Below are positions 36,438-45,946 of a stretch of 64,000 nucleotides of DNA, piece by piece. The notes below the pieces were generated by a model. It was not told the origin of the DNA and made no database searches. It worked only from the letters and a program-made list of their open reading frames with translations. Source of the DNA: Bacteroidia bacterium (lineage in GTDB: Bacteria > Bacteroidota > Bacteroidia > J057); NCBI GenBank assembly GCA_022760475.1, contig JALEFZ010000020.1:1-64000 (forward strand), in the 5' to 3' direction. Every line of letters starts with the position of its first letter. Position 1 is the first letter of the stretch. The position numbers and the translations under genes were made by a program.

Positions 36438-36749
36438 AATTCGCTTTACTTATTATTTAGCGCAAAACACTACCCTTTAATATTTTGATTTTGCCAAGTA
36501 AAAGACAAATACACGCTAATTGTATTGGGAACTCTTAAATATCTTCGATAATAGCACAATTAGCTGCCTTCCTGGCAGGACTCCCATCAAGCCAACTGAC
36601 AAAGGCACAAGCTAAAAATTCAAAAAACTGACAATATGACATTATGGCAGGAAATAGCCCCAAATTTCTTTTGGTGGCATCATGATTGATTATTCGTGAA
36701 TGGAAATTGTTTCAACAATACCTATTTCCGGCACCAAACATTGAACAAT
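36438..36749. other. Divergent upstream region of DUF6503 gene and hsp20
   Basis: No gene. A candidate sigma-54-like promoter at 36675-36689 is listed separately. A TGACAATATGACATTATGGCA segment near 36629 is another possible control site, with TGACA twice in it. Confidence 0.45.
36675..36689 (+). promoter_or_regulatory. Possible sigma-54-like promoter of hsp20
   Basis: TGGCA-N6-TTGA, i.e. a perfect -24 element and a near match to the TTGC -12 element at the usual spacing, 60 bases before the hsp20 start. One base of the invariant GC is off, so this is a weak call. Confidence 0.3.
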
Positions 36750-37226
36750 ATGAGCCAAAACAATAATCCAGAAGACATTTTCCAGAATTTCAGAGAAGGC
36801 CTGAATGAGTTTGGAAAAAAAGTTGGATCCTTTGTAGAAGATGTAATGAGTGGAGAGCCACTCCGCAATGAGGGAGATGTCCGCATAAGGACAGATATTT
36901 ACCAAGATGGTGATTTCTACGTGATAGAACTAGAATTACCGGGGATGAGTAAGGCCGAAGTTTCCATTCAAATTCATGATGGAGTTCTTCAGGTAAAAGG
37001 AAACAAAAAAGCCGTTTCCGGTTCCGAGTCATTTAGATATGAGCGTTCGGAAAGACAATTTGGGCCTTTCATCAAGACATTTACCCTTCCAGTAGATGTA
37101 GAACTTGAAAACATCAAGGCTAAATACGAGTCCGGAGTTTTGGCCATCAAATTCCCAAGACCAAGACCTGTAGCACAGGAATCTTTTGACAATGAAGACG
37201 ATGGAACTTCTATCAATATTGACTGA
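36750..37226 (+). CDS. Hsp20/alpha-crystallin small heat-shock protein
   Basis: A 158-residue small heat-shock chaperone that holds unfolding proteins. I start at ATG 36750 (MSQNNNPEDIFQNFREG) because the upstream in-frame ATG adds an unrelated stretch. The alpha-crystallin domain spans residues about 52-145: RIRTDIYQDGDFYVIELELPGM, then VKGNKK, ESFRYERSERQFGPFIKTFTLP and the C-terminal YESGVLAIKFPR (GVL motif). It is 45 bases upstream of dnaK and probably cotranscribed, so holdase and foldase would be induced together. Confidence 0.93.
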   Translation: MSQNNNPEDIFQNFREGLNEFGKKVGSFVEDVMSGEPLRNEGDVRIRTDIYQDGDFYVIELELPGMSKAEVSIQIHDGVLQVKGNKKAVSGSESFRYERSERQFGPFIKTFTLPVDVELENIKAKYESGVLAIKFPRPRPVAQESFDNEDDGTSINID

Positions 37227-37271
37227 TTTTCAACAATTTTTAAAACAAAAACTAAAGCTTAGCATACAACA

Positions 37272-39188
37272 ATGAGTAAGATTATTGGAATAGACCTGGG
37301 AACGACCAACTCTGTGGTTTCAGTAATGGAGGGGAATGAACCAGTAGTAATTGTGAACTCTGAAGGTAAAAGAACTACACCTTCTGTAGTAGCATTTACT
37401 AAAGACGGAGACCGCATCGTTGGTGAACAGGCAAAACGCCAGGCACTTGCAAATCCCACCAAAACCCTACGTTCCATCAAGCGTTTTATGGGACATACTT
37501 ACGACGAAGTAAAGGGGGAGCTTAATGAAATTTCATATAAGATCGTAAAAAATCCTAACGGACTTGCCGTCGCACAGGTTGACGATCGCACTTTCACTCC
37601 TCAGGAAATTTCAGCCATGGTTCTTCAAAAAATGAAGAAAACAGCTGAAGATTACCTGGGATATGAAGTAAAAGAGGCTGTAATCACAGTACCTGCATAC
37701 TTCAACGACTCTCAACGTAACGCAACCAAAGAGGCAGGTGAGATCGCTGGCCTTACTGTAAAGAGGATCATCAATGAGCCAACTGCTGCTGCATTGGCAT
37801 ACGGTCTTGATAAGCAAGATAAAAGCGTTAAAATCGCCGTATTTGACTTGGGTGGTGGTACATTCGATATCTCTATCCTCGAATTGGGCGACGGTGTATT
37901 CGAAGTACTTTCGACCAATGGTGATACCCACTTGGGTGGTGATGACTTCGACAATGTGATCATCAACTGGTTGGCAGATGAGGTCAAGGTTGAGCATGGA
38001 ATCGATGTTCGCAAAGATCCTAAAGCCCTTCAGCGACTCAAGGAAGCAGCAGAGAATGCAAAAATTGAGCTTTCAAGCACCACAAGTACGGAAATCAACC
38101 TTCCTTACCTGACCATGGATGCAGAAGGTCCCAAGCACCTTGAGCGCAGCCTGAGCCGCGCAAAATTCGAACAGTTGGCTGACAGACTCTTCGACAGAGC
38201 CCTTGAGCCATGTCGCAAAGCCCTTAAAGACGCCAAACTGACTGTCGATGATGTAGATGAGGTAATCCTGGTAGGAGGTTCAACCCGTATTCCTAAAATC
38301 CAGCAGATTGTTCAGGACTTTTTCAAAAGAGAGCCTAACAAATCTGTAAACCCTGACGAGGTAGTTGCCGTAGGCGCCGCCATCCAGGGGGGTGTATTGA
38401 GTGGAGATGTAAAGGACATTCTTCTTCTAGACGTTACCCCACTTTCTTTGGGTATCGAAACCATGGGAGGTGTGTTTACCAAACTTATAGATGCCAATAC
38501 GACTATCCCTACACAGAAATCACAGGTATTTTCTACCGCTGCTGACAACCAGCCTTCTGTAGAAATCCACATCCTGCAAGGAGAGCGCCCAATGGCCACT
38601 GACAACCGTACCCTTGGCAAATTCCACCTGGATGGAATTCCACCGGCTCCAAGAGGTATTCCTCAGATCGAAGTATCTTTTGACATTGATGCCAACGGTA
38701 TCCTCAACGTTTCGGCCAGGGACAAGGCAACTGGTAAGGAAAATAAAATCCGCATCGAGGCTTCTACTGGACTTAGCGACGCTGAGATCGACAGAATGAA
38801 GCGCGAAGCCCAGGAAAATGCCGAGGCAGACCAGCAGAGAAAAGAAGAAATTGAAAAGCTAAATCAGGCAGACCAGTTGATATTCTCTACTGAAAAGCAG
38901 TTGAAAGAGTTTGGAGATAAACTTTCTGATGGCAACAAGTCTGCCATTGAGTCGGCTCTCGAGAAACTGAAGGAAGTTCACACTGCAAAAGACCATGGTC
39001 AGCTAGAAGGTGCCATCAACGCACTGAATACAGCTTGGCAGAATGCCTCTACCGAGCTTTATCAGGCACAACAAGCTCAAGCAAATGGCGGAGCAGAAGC
39101 TGGCAATGAAGATGCAGGAACTGCTGATGCTGACGAGTCTGCTGATGATGTTACAGATGTAGAATACGAAGAGGTAGACGACAAATAA
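37272..39188 (+). CDS. dnaK: Molecular chaperone DnaK (Hsp70)
   Basis: A 638-residue full-length Hsp70. The three family signatures are present: [11 protein letters not shown] (residues 5-15), [15 protein letters not shown] (about 190) and [15 protein letters not shown] (about 335). The linker is [13 protein letters not shown], the substrate-binding domain follows, and the tail ends in the conserved acidic [13 protein letters not shown], which in bacterial DnaK aids client binding. DnaJ and GrpE are not adjacent. It follows hsp20 and is closed by a strong terminator. Confidence 0.98.
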   Translation: MSKIIGIDLGTTNSVVSVMEGNEPVVIVNSEGKRTTPSVVAFTKDGDRIVGEQAKRQALANPTKTLRSIKRFMGHTYDEVKGELNEISYKIVKNPNGLAVAQVDDRTFTPQEISAMVLQKMKKTAEDYLGYEVKEAVITVPAYFNDSQRNATKEAGEIAGLTVKRIINEPTAAALAYGLDKQDKSVKIAVFDLGGGTFDISILELGDGVFEVLSTNGDTHLGGDDFDNVIINWLADEVKVEHGIDVRKDPKALQRLKEAAENAKIELSSTTSTEINLPYLTMDAEGPKHLERSLSRAKFEQLADRLFDRALEPCRKALKDAKLTVDDVDEVILVGGSTRIPKIQQIVQDFFKREPNKSVNPDEVVAVGAAIQGGVLSGDVKDILLLDVTPLSLGIETMGGVFTKLIDANTTIPTQKSQVFSTAADNQPSVEIHILQGERPMATDNRTLGKFHLDGIPPAPRGIPQIEVSFDIDANGILNVSARDKATGKENKIRIEASTGLSDAEIDRMKREAQENAEADQQRKEEIEKLNQADQLIFSTEKQLKEFGDKLSDGNKSAIESALEKLKEVHTAKDHGQLEGAINALNTAWQNASTELYQAQQAQANGGAEAGNEDAGTADADESADDVTDVEYEEVDDK

Positions 39189-39211
39189 AAAGTCGAAGAC
39201 CTGAAAATATG

Positions 39212-39244
39212 AGGGCTGCCTTTGTAGGCAGCCCTTTTTTTATT
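39212..39244 (+). terminator. Strong terminator after dnaK
   Basis: A stem of GGGCTGCC with GGCAGCCC and a short loop, followed by eight or more T. It lies 24 bases after the dnaK stop. Confidence 0.92.
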
Positions 39245-39637
39245 ACCCCAATCCGGATTTAACAATAATCAAATATAAGCCCCCTCCACACTTACCTCTC
39301 CCATTTCAAATCCCGTATTTTCCTAAAAACCTTCTTAAATGTTGAGGGTGAGCGGCTTAGAAAGAGCGACCATCAATTCACCCCTAAAAAACACCCAATT
39401 AAACAGAGAAAATCTACCCAATACGAATAAGCCTCCATTCCAAACAAACAATATTACAACACAAGAACCATTTACAATCCAAAATTTACCATTCATCCCC
39501 TATTTCACCCCACCTCATTTCCCACACAAAAAAGCAATCAATAATAGTAATACTTTACATCGCGAATTACCCCTATCTATTTAATTAAAGCCTCTTGAAA
39601 TTCAATAAGAGAGGGTTAAACCATTTTTTTTAATAGA
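39245..39637. other. G-poor leader region before the choice-of-anchor A gene
   Basis: From about 39370 to 39600 the + strand is strikingly poor in G and rich in A and C, with no credible gene (an 81-codon frame at 39339-39584 has a low-complexity composition and is rejected). It is probably the promoter and a long, unstructured 5' leader of the following surface-protein operon. Confidence 0.5.
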
Positions 39638-42600
39638 ATGCCTAAATTTCATTACAGTATTTTAATCGTCTTTTGTCTTCTTTCGGGTAATTTACTCGCA
39701 AGCCCCACAATCCCAATACTGGAGGGGTACACAAAAGTGAATGACAGCAAACCGTTGTTGCTTCACTCAGGAAGAACACCCAATATCCTTACTCTTTTTT
39801 CTATCAATAAAATCCTAACTTCAGGCACTTTCACTGCTGAAGCCCTTGATTTTAATGTGTTTGTGAAACAGGGAATGACCTTCAACGGAGGTGATGTAGA
39901 TGGCCCTGTTGCTATGGGAGGTAATTTTGAGATGGCTGGTTCCGGACAAATGGTAAACCAGAACAATGGAACATTTACAGACAATGGGCAGGATGTAGGC
40001 CTGGTCATTGGTGGAAGGATTTATTACAGCTCAGGGACAGGAATTAACCTGCTTTCTCAAGCCAACCTACGCCTTGGAGACCTGACAGGTAGCAATATTT
40101 ACGATACCCAAAACAATACCCAGGTCAATACCCGGATCAGTGGTGGGGGATATGATTCCAATCCCAGGATTTTAATGGATCATTACCAGTCTGCCGCCAG
40201 TATACCATTTACAGGAAGCCTGATTGACTTTGACTCCATCTTCAGTATTTTCAAAGCGAGAGCAAGTGCAGTTGATGCGTTGCCAGGTACAGTCGAGCTT
40301 TTCAATGCCAATGGAAGCCAACTTGATATCAACAGCTTACCCAACAATGCCCAAGTTTACATTGATAACCTGGAGAATGGAATCAATATTCTGCGGCTGG
40401 ATAGCACCAACCTGAACAAGATCCAGACGCTTGTATTCAGAAATAATGGTTATCCCAACTCGAACAAGCAACTCATCATCAGTGTAGATGCTCATGGAGT
40501 TTATGAATGGAACAACTTTAATTTTTCAGGAATTGGTTCTACCGAAGCCAAGTACATTCTCTTGAATTTTGCCAATGTGACCAGCCTGAATATCAACAAT
40601 TCACAAACCATAGAAGGGACAGTATTTGCTCCCTGTGCTTACGTATTTAAGAATAACTCTGCGAATATCGAAGGACAAGTGATTGCAGATTCTTATAGAC
40701 ATAAGGCAGGAGAGGTACATTACTTCAACTATGAAGGTGATTTTCCTGATTGTAGCACAGATCCCGGTCTGATTGGCCCTGATAATGATACTTGTCTTCA
40801 GATTTTCCTGTACTATGATCCCCAGGAAATAAAATCCCTACAAGACGCCTCCGGCTTCGGTACTCCTGAATACGAGTGGAGATGGTCCCATGATTCAACA
40901 CTTGGTTTGGACAATTGGGTAAGAATCTCTGGAGCTACCGGCCCCAGTTATGATCCTGATGTCATTCGCAGAACTACCTACTATGTGAGGTTGAGCAAAG
41001 TCTGTGAAGATGAGGATTTTGAAGTGTCTAACATTGTATGCAGGGAGGTGAAACGCAAGCATGCTGCCTTTTTCACTTACCAGAATGAAGATTGTATCAA
41101 TGGTGATAGAACAGTTCGCTTTGAAGCAACCTATATCGGCGGAAACCCCGGTCAGTCTTCCAATGAAGCCCAATACATCTGGCATTTCCCTGGAGCAAAT
41201 GATACAATTGGTACCTATGTAAGCACCCAGTCAGGATACAGGGTCACCACTACCTACCCTACACCCGGTACTTACCAGGCTACTCTGACAACCATAAAAA
41301 ATGATTGTGATTCTACCATTACACTGACAGTACAAGTAGACGATTGCAGTGGATTGTGCGACAATGTAACTGATGCAGGCGAGATTAGTGGTACACAAGC
41401 AAGCTGTACCCTGCCATTCAGTCCAGACTCTATTGGTGGTCCAGATGCTTTAGGCGGAAGCGGGCCATTGGATTATGTTTGGATTTATAGTACAGACCTA
41501 TCTCTACCAATCGAATATTGGTCGCAGATTCCCAATTCCAATGCTGGAACCATAGATCCAACTACCTTATTGGGACCATTGAGTCAAACCACCTATTTCC
41601 GCAGGTGTGTACAAAGGGCAGGATGTGGGTCTCATTTAGAATCCAATATCATCGCCATAGAAGTAGAAGAAAATGTACGTACCCTTTGCATTGGTGAAGA
41701 AATTACAGGAATTGCACCTATTGAATTGGGTGGGATTTCTACCTATGGTGCTGGAAGCAGTTATATCTTTGATGGGCAATCGAAGATTACTACTTATGCA
41801 GATGGAAGTGGGCGAATCGAGGCTGCCTTGATCAATGTTGACAACCCAAATGTCATCTGGTATGCCTCCATTTACACAGAAAACTTCCTGGACTGGTTAC
41901 AATGGAGTGTATCCAAAGGTTATTATGCAGGTCAATACCTGAGCAGCGGCGCAGGAGGACCTATGGATCATGAAGGCTGGGATTACGCTCCAATTGATAC
42001 GAACCAAAGTTTCCTTGCAGGATATGGCCTGGTAAGTGGAGATACACTCAGGCTAACTGATGGATACATCCAGTTGGGAACTGGTGCCAATGGCAGCACC
42101 GCAGATCATGGAGTATTTGGGGAATTTATCTTCAAAGGTGCTTACGCAGGCACGGGTACCGGGCAACTAAACCTGAACGACTGCCAGGAAGTTTGCCTAC
42201 CATATCCTAAAGTCGCAGCCAAGCTTGCCCTTGAAGGTCCATACGACAGCAATACCGGGGAGATGAATCAGGGTTTGAACAATCAGGGATCCATTCCTTT
42301 GGAACAACCCTTTGAGCCTTATGGCTTTACCCAAGAAATTTCAGTAGATTCTATCCCTTCAAATATAGCTGACTGGGTACTCATCCAAATAAGAGACAAG
42401 GCAAACCCTACCATCATTTTGTACCAGACAGTTGGCTTTGTGGCCTGCAATGGAGACCTCGTAGGGCTGGATGGCTACTCACTTCTTCAATTGGAAGTTG
42501 ATCCTAGAGAGGATTATTACCTAGCTATTATTGCCCGAGGCCACTTGGGTGTTATGACAGGAGGTATCAAAAGTAGAAATGGGAATTGTATTCTCCACGA

Positions 42601-42862
42601 TTTCAGATCAGTTAGCAATGTCTATAATCTTTCAGGCACAAATTTGCCCATGGCGGATCTCGGAAACGGAATTTTCGGCTTGATCGCCGGAGACACAGAC
42701 CTAAATGGTGTCATAAACTCTGCTGACTTCAACGATGTTACGAGCCAGTACTTCCAGTTGGGTTACATGATTCCAGATGTTGATTTCAACGGAGTTGTCA
42801 ACTCTGTTGATTTCAATATCATCATCAGCAATTACTTCAAGATCAGCCAATTACCAGAATAA
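39638..42862 (+). CDS. Choice-of-anchor A / PKD surface protein ending in dockerin-like repeats
   Basis: A 1074-residue exported protein (signal ends NLLAS). Residues about 60-370 match the choice-of-anchor A domain: FNVFVKQGMTFNGGDVDGPVAMGG, then GLVIGGRI, then NINNSQTIEGTVFAPCAYV and IEGQVIADSYRHKAGEVH. Ig-like modules and a PKD domain (AQYIWHFPGANDT) follow at 370-570, then a beta-rich central part. The C-terminus holds two EF-hand-like calcium loops, DTDLNGVINSADF and DVDFNGVVNSVDF, spaced as in a type I dockerin. No normal T9SS tail follows them. The gene is 22 bases from the next, a T9SS cargo protein, and probably cotranscribed. Confidence 0.8.
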   Translation: MPKFHYSILIVFCLLSGNLLASPTIPILEGYTKVNDSKPLLLHSGRTPNILTLFSINKILTSGTFTAEALDFNVFVKQGMTFNGGDVDGPVAMGGNFEMAGSGQMVNQNNGTFTDNGQDVGLVIGGRIYYSSGTGINLLSQANLRLGDLTGSNIYDTQNNTQVNTRISGGGYDSNPRILMDHYQSAASIPFTGSLIDFDSIFSIFKARASAVDALPGTVELFNANGSQLDINSLPNNAQVYIDNLENGINILRLDSTNLNKIQTLVFRNNGYPNSNKQLIISVDAHGVYEWNNFNFSGIGSTEAKYILLNFANVTSLNINNSQTIEGTVFAPCAYVFKNNSANIEGQVIADSYRHKAGEVHYFNYEGDFPDCSTDPGLIGPDNDTCLQIFLYYDPQEIKSLQDASGFGTPEYEWRWSHDSTLGLDNWVRISGATGPSYDPDVIRRTTYYVRLSKVCEDEDFEVSNIVCREVKRKHAAFFTYQNEDCINGDRTVRFEATYIGGNPGQSSNEAQYIWHFPGANDTIGTYVSTQSGYRVTTTYPTPGTYQATLTTIKNDCDSTITLTVQVDDCSGLCDNVTDAGEISGTQASCTLPFSPDSIGGPDALGGSGPLDYVWIYSTDLSLPIEYWSQIPNSNAGTIDPTTLLGPLSQTTYFRRCVQRAGCGSHLESNIIAIEVEENVRTLCIGEEITGIAPIELGGISTYGAGSSYIFDGQSKITTYADGSGRIEAALINVDNPNVIWYASIYTENFLDWLQWSVSKGYYAGQYLSSGAGGPMDHEGWDYAPIDTNQSFLAGYGLVSGDTLRLTDGYIQLGTGANGSTADHGVFGEFIFKGAYAGTGTGQLNLNDCQEVCLPYPKVAAKLALEGPYDSNTGEMNQGLNNQGSIPLEQPFEPYGFTQEISVDSIPSNIADWVLIQIRDKANPTIILYQTVGFVACNGDLVGLDGYSLLQLEVDPREDYYLAIIARGHLGVMTGGIKSRNGNCILHDFRSVSNVYNLSGTNLPMADLGNGIFGLIAGDTDLNGVINSADFNDVTSQYFQLGYMIPDVDFNGVVNSVDFNIIISNYFKISQLPE

Positions 42863-42884
42863 TAAAGCTCAAAAGATTATCCGG

Positions 42885-44039
42885 ATGAATTATCTAACAA
42901 GATTTATCTTACTTCCGATCACATTCCTTGCCGTGTTTGCCGGGCAGCTTCAGCTTGCCATGGCAACCTATACAGAGCCTTTGGTGCTCATATATGATGT
43001 TGTTTCTGACCATGTAAATGATGTAGATACTGTATTGGTCTATTTCTACAACAATGCAGGCACAAATTTTGAAATCAGTGCTGTGAATATTGGGATTCGC
43101 TTTGACAACAATGAAGTCTCAATAGCAGGCGTTTCAAACCAGCCATCGTATGATGACATCAATAGCCAGTTTAATGGGATCTTTGGATTCAACTACCAAA
43201 TTAATGTAGCAGAACTGGCTTCTGATGTTACAAACTATGCCACGCACAACAGCAGGTACTGGTACTCCAACTCGGTTTTTGCTGCAGGTGGGGGAAGCAA
43301 TGTCAGCATGACAGATGGCTTGGGGCCACAATTGCTCATGAAGGTCGCCTTTCAAAGGCTAACCCCAGGGGTAGCTGGTCATTTTTACCTGGAAACGGTA
43401 GATGATTTCGCTGGATTGAATTTCAATGATGGCTCTAGCAACAACCTGGCTTATGAAACCGATGTGCTTTCCTTCACAAGTTTGCCAGTAGAACTGCTTG
43501 AATTTACTGCCAAGCCTGCAGGCGAAAAGTCTGCTCTCCTCCAATGGAGCACTTCCGTGGAATCTAACTCTTCTACCTTTGATGTTGAGCGCAGTCAGGA
43601 CAGTCGCCTTTTCAAGAAGGTTGGTAGCCTAAAGGCCGCAGGAAACTCCAACGAGGTGAATACTTACGCTTTTGTTGATGAGCCGGTTAGTGGACGCTTA
43701 TATTATCGACTTCGCCAAGTGGATATAGATGGCAGTTTTGTCTATTCGGAGGTCGTAGATGTATTGATTAGCGGGGCTATAGAGCCGGAGTTGAATCTAT
43801 ATCCCAACCCCGCAACTGAATTTCTTAATGTGCAAATGAATGTTTCTGGGACTAGCAAGTTTCAATTAACGATTTATGATCAATTAGGAAAGATCCATTT
43901 GATCAGGCATCATGTCAAGTTCGAACAAGCATCTTTGAACCTGGACTTGCCCAAACTACTTGCGGGGACATATATCCTTCAGTTAGTCAGTGAGGACCAA
44001 GCTATCCAAACAAGTAAAATTTTTCACATCAATAACTAA
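42885..44039 (+). CDS. Secreted protein with T9SS type A sorting domain
   Basis: A 384-residue protein. I start at ATG 42885 (MNYLTRFILLPITFLAVFAGQLQLAMA, a good signal peptide); an earlier frame overlaps the previous gene. Residues about 30-220 form an unassigned beta domain. A region with FPV/LPVELLEFTAKPAGEKSALLQWSTSVESNSSTFDVERSQDS, a common linker Ig domain in T9SS cargo, follows. The tail, LNLYPNPATEFLNVQM through GTYILQLVSEDQAIQTSKIFHI, is a type A sorting domain for export and surface attachment. It is a paralogue of the protein at 47792-48982. Confidence 0.88.
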   Translation: MNYLTRFILLPITFLAVFAGQLQLAMATYTEPLVLIYDVVSDHVNDVDTVLVYFYNNAGTNFEISAVNIGIRFDNNEVSIAGVSNQPSYDDINSQFNGIFGFNYQINVAELASDVTNYATHNSRYWYSNSVFAAGGGSNVSMTDGLGPQLLMKVAFQRLTPGVAGHFYLETVDDFAGLNFNDGSSNNLAYETDVLSFTSLPVELLEFTAKPAGEKSALLQWSTSVESNSSTFDVERSQDSRLFKKVGSLKAAGNSNEVNTYAFVDEPVSGRLYYRLRQVDIDGSFVYSEVVDVLISGAIEPELNLYPNPATEFLNVQMNVSGTSKFQLTIYDQLGKIHLIRHHVKFEQASLNLDLPKLLAGTYILQLVSEDQAIQTSKIFHINN

Positions 44040-44216
44040 GTATTTGCCATCCTTAGCCCTATGCAATTAAGTGCCATCCCGAAGAATCATTTTATCCATT
44101 CAAGTATCGGGATGGCCATCTTTAAACTGTTACCTGATATGATTGAGTTCATATAATTCTTTAACTTTAATCTGTGGCTCCTTCCATAATCGGGGGGTTG
44201 GTTGAGAGCCGATTTT

Positions 44217-44248
44217 AAGCCTCTTTCTTATTGAAAGGGGCTTTTTTG
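44217..44248 (+). terminator. Terminator after the T9SS cargo operon
   Basis: An 11-bp stem (AAGCCTCTTTC with GAAAGGGGCTT, one wobble) and a short loop, followed by six T. Confidence 0.85.
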
Positions 44249-44341
44249 TTCTTTCTTCAAATGATTATTCATATGGTCAATGCCTCCGTTTTACACCCAA
44301 TCTCTCTAACACAGCCATTTATAAAAAGTTAAAACACAAAA

Positions 44342-44370
44342 AAACCATCCCAAAAATTGGAATGGTTTTT
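44342..44370 (-). terminator. Terminator after glutamine synthetase
   Basis: Read on the minus strand, a stem of AAACCATTCC with GGGATGGTTT (two mismatches near the loop) is followed by a T-run. It lies about 25 bases after the stop. Confidence 0.75.
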
Positions 44371-44394
44371 CCATAAACAATCAAATCAACTATA

Positions 44395-45414
44395 TCATGC
44401 GGGGGTGTTAACCAACCCCAGGGTCTGAATGATTCTTCCGGCTACTCGGTAAGGATCTGCATTCGAAGCAGGTCTACGATCTTCCAGGTATCCAGTCCAA
44501 CCTTCGTTGTATACCGAGATAGGTACACGGATGGAGGCACCACGATCAGAGTTTCCGTAGCTAAATGTATCTATGTGCTGGGTCTCATGAAGACCTGTCA
44601 AACGCTCATCATTCTGAGAACCGTATACGGCAATGTGCTCCTGGTGAACCGTACCGAAGGCTTCACAAATTGCCTTGAACAAAGGCTCTCCACCGGTAGT
44701 ACGCATGGCTTCTGTAGAGAAGTTGGTATGCATACCTGAACCGTTCCAGTCTCCTTTCATTGGTTTTGGAGAGAACTCGATGGTTACATCGTACTCTTCA
44801 GAAATTCTAAACAAGAGGTAACGGCTGATCCACAGGTCATCACAAGCTTTGCGAGCTCCTTTGCCAAAGCACTGGTACTCCCACTGTCCCAACATTACCT
44901 CGGCATTGATACCTGTAAGAGAAATCCCTGCAGCCAGACACATGTCCAAATGTTCTTCTACAAGATCTCTACCGGCAACGTTTCCAGCCCCTACAGAACA
45001 ATAATACATCCCTTGTGGTGCAGGGTATCCGTTTTTAGGGAAACCAAGAGGTCTTCCATCTTCAAGGAAGGTGTACTCTTGCTCAAAACCAAACCAGAAT
45101 TCCTCGTCATCTTCAGGTAGAAGATGCCTTGTATTTGAGGCATGAGGAGTTCCATCAGGATTCAAAACCTCACACATCACAAGCCAGCCATTGATTCTGC
45201 CGGCATCAGGATAAAGCCTTACGGGCTTGAGCAAGCAGTCAGAAGAATTCCCTTCAGCTTGCTGGGTAGAACTTCCGTCGAAAGACCACATTGGAACAGC
45301 AGCAAGGTCACCGCTATAGTCTTCAGGAAGATCAAGAACTTTGGTCTTGGACCTAAGATTGGCTTCGGGCTTGTACCCATCCAGCCAAATGTACTCAAAT
45401 TTTGTTGCAGCCAT
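44395..45414 (-). CDS. glnII: Glutamine synthetase, type II (eukaryote-like)
   Basis: A 339-residue glutamine synthetase of the short GSII class, making glutamine from glutamate, ammonia and ATP. Class features: YIWLDG near the N-terminus, PMWSFDGSSTQQAEGNSSDCLLKP, FGFEQEYT, YYCSVGAGN, AGISLTGINAEVMLGQWEYQ, GDWNGSGMHTNFST and the late catalytic region TGLHETQHIDTFSYGNSDRGASIRVP. It lacks the adenylylation-site region of GSI and is far shorter than the GSIII common in Bacteroides. It is divergent from the ammonium transporter gene, 532 bases away, making a natural nitrogen-assimilation pair. Confidence 0.95.
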   Translation of the reverse strand: MAATKFEYIWLDGYKPEANLRSKTKVLDLPEDYSGDLAAVPMWSFDGSSTQQAEGNSSDCLLKPVRLYPDAGRINGWLVMCEVLNPDGTPHASNTRHLLPEDDEEFWFGFEQEYTFLEDGRPLGFPKNGYPAPQGMYYCSVGAGNVAGRDLVEEHLDMCLAAGISLTGINAEVMLGQWEYQCFGKGARKACDDLWISRYLLFRISEEYDVTIEFSPKPMKGDWNGSGMHTNFSTEAMRTTGGEPLFKAICEAFGTVHQEHIAVYGSQNDERLTGLHETQHIDTFSYGNSDRGASIRVPISVYNEGWTGYLEDRRPASNADPYRVAGRIIQTLGLVNTPA

Positions 45415-45946
45415 AATTAATGATAAAATTCCAACATGTAGGACATTGCGTATTTCGGGAATCTATTTCATTATCATTTTTTATAAAAACAAAGAAAAAA
45501 AGCCCAAAATCTTTAACAAGCCTACCTAATTCAAAGAAATTTTCGTTACCAGCGATTAATATGAGGCAAAATTATAGCTATTTAGACAAAAATCAATATT
45601 AAAATTAGAGTTTTACGATATTTCACTTACTTATTAGAAAAACAATACCACCTTTATATCTATAGGCACTCAATTTTCACCAGTTCACACATTCACAAGC
45701 CTATTTATCAACAATTACCAAAAATACACATCATACATTAGAGAAAATTAAAAATTTACCTGCCATAATTTTAAATTTTAAAATTATAATTCCTAATTTT
45801 ACATGCACATCCATTTTCGTTCCACCAGTTTTTAAGCCCACTTCTGCATTTTAATCCTCATTAGAATTCAACCTTAGAATTTTGCTAACAAATAACTAAC
45901 CCTTCTTATTATTTGACACTTATTTAGCAGAACAATCAACTTAACA
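45415..45946. other. Divergent glnII-amt control region, AT-rich and G-poor
   Basis: No gene. It is very AT-rich, and the amt-proximal 300 bases are G-poor on the + strand. It contains a hyphenated palindrome at 45765-45787, listed separately. Control of both nitrogen genes must lie here. Confidence 0.55.
45765..45787. promoter_or_regulatory. Palindrome in the glnII-amt gap, possible operator
   Basis: Perfect 11-base arms (ATAATTTTAAA and TTTAAAATTAT) around a single T. It is AT-only, so chance is more likely than usual in this AT-rich gap, but it is the longest inverted repeat that I see there. Confidence 0.4.

Larger units (their letters stand above)
44040..44394. other. Convergent intergenic region with two terminators
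   Basis: No gene. It lies between the convergent T9SS cargo and glutamine synthetase genes and holds one terminator for each, listed separately. Confidence 0.6.

Noticed and set aside
39339-39584. An 81-codon frame upstream of the choice-of-anchor A gene
   Set aside because: Low-complexity composition (many N, T, P and F) that follows directly from the G-poor DNA; no family and no sensible start context.
42777-42884. Longer N-terminus for the T9SS cargo gene
   Set aside because: It overlaps the end of the preceding gene and would bury the signal peptide; ATG 42885 gives a proper one.
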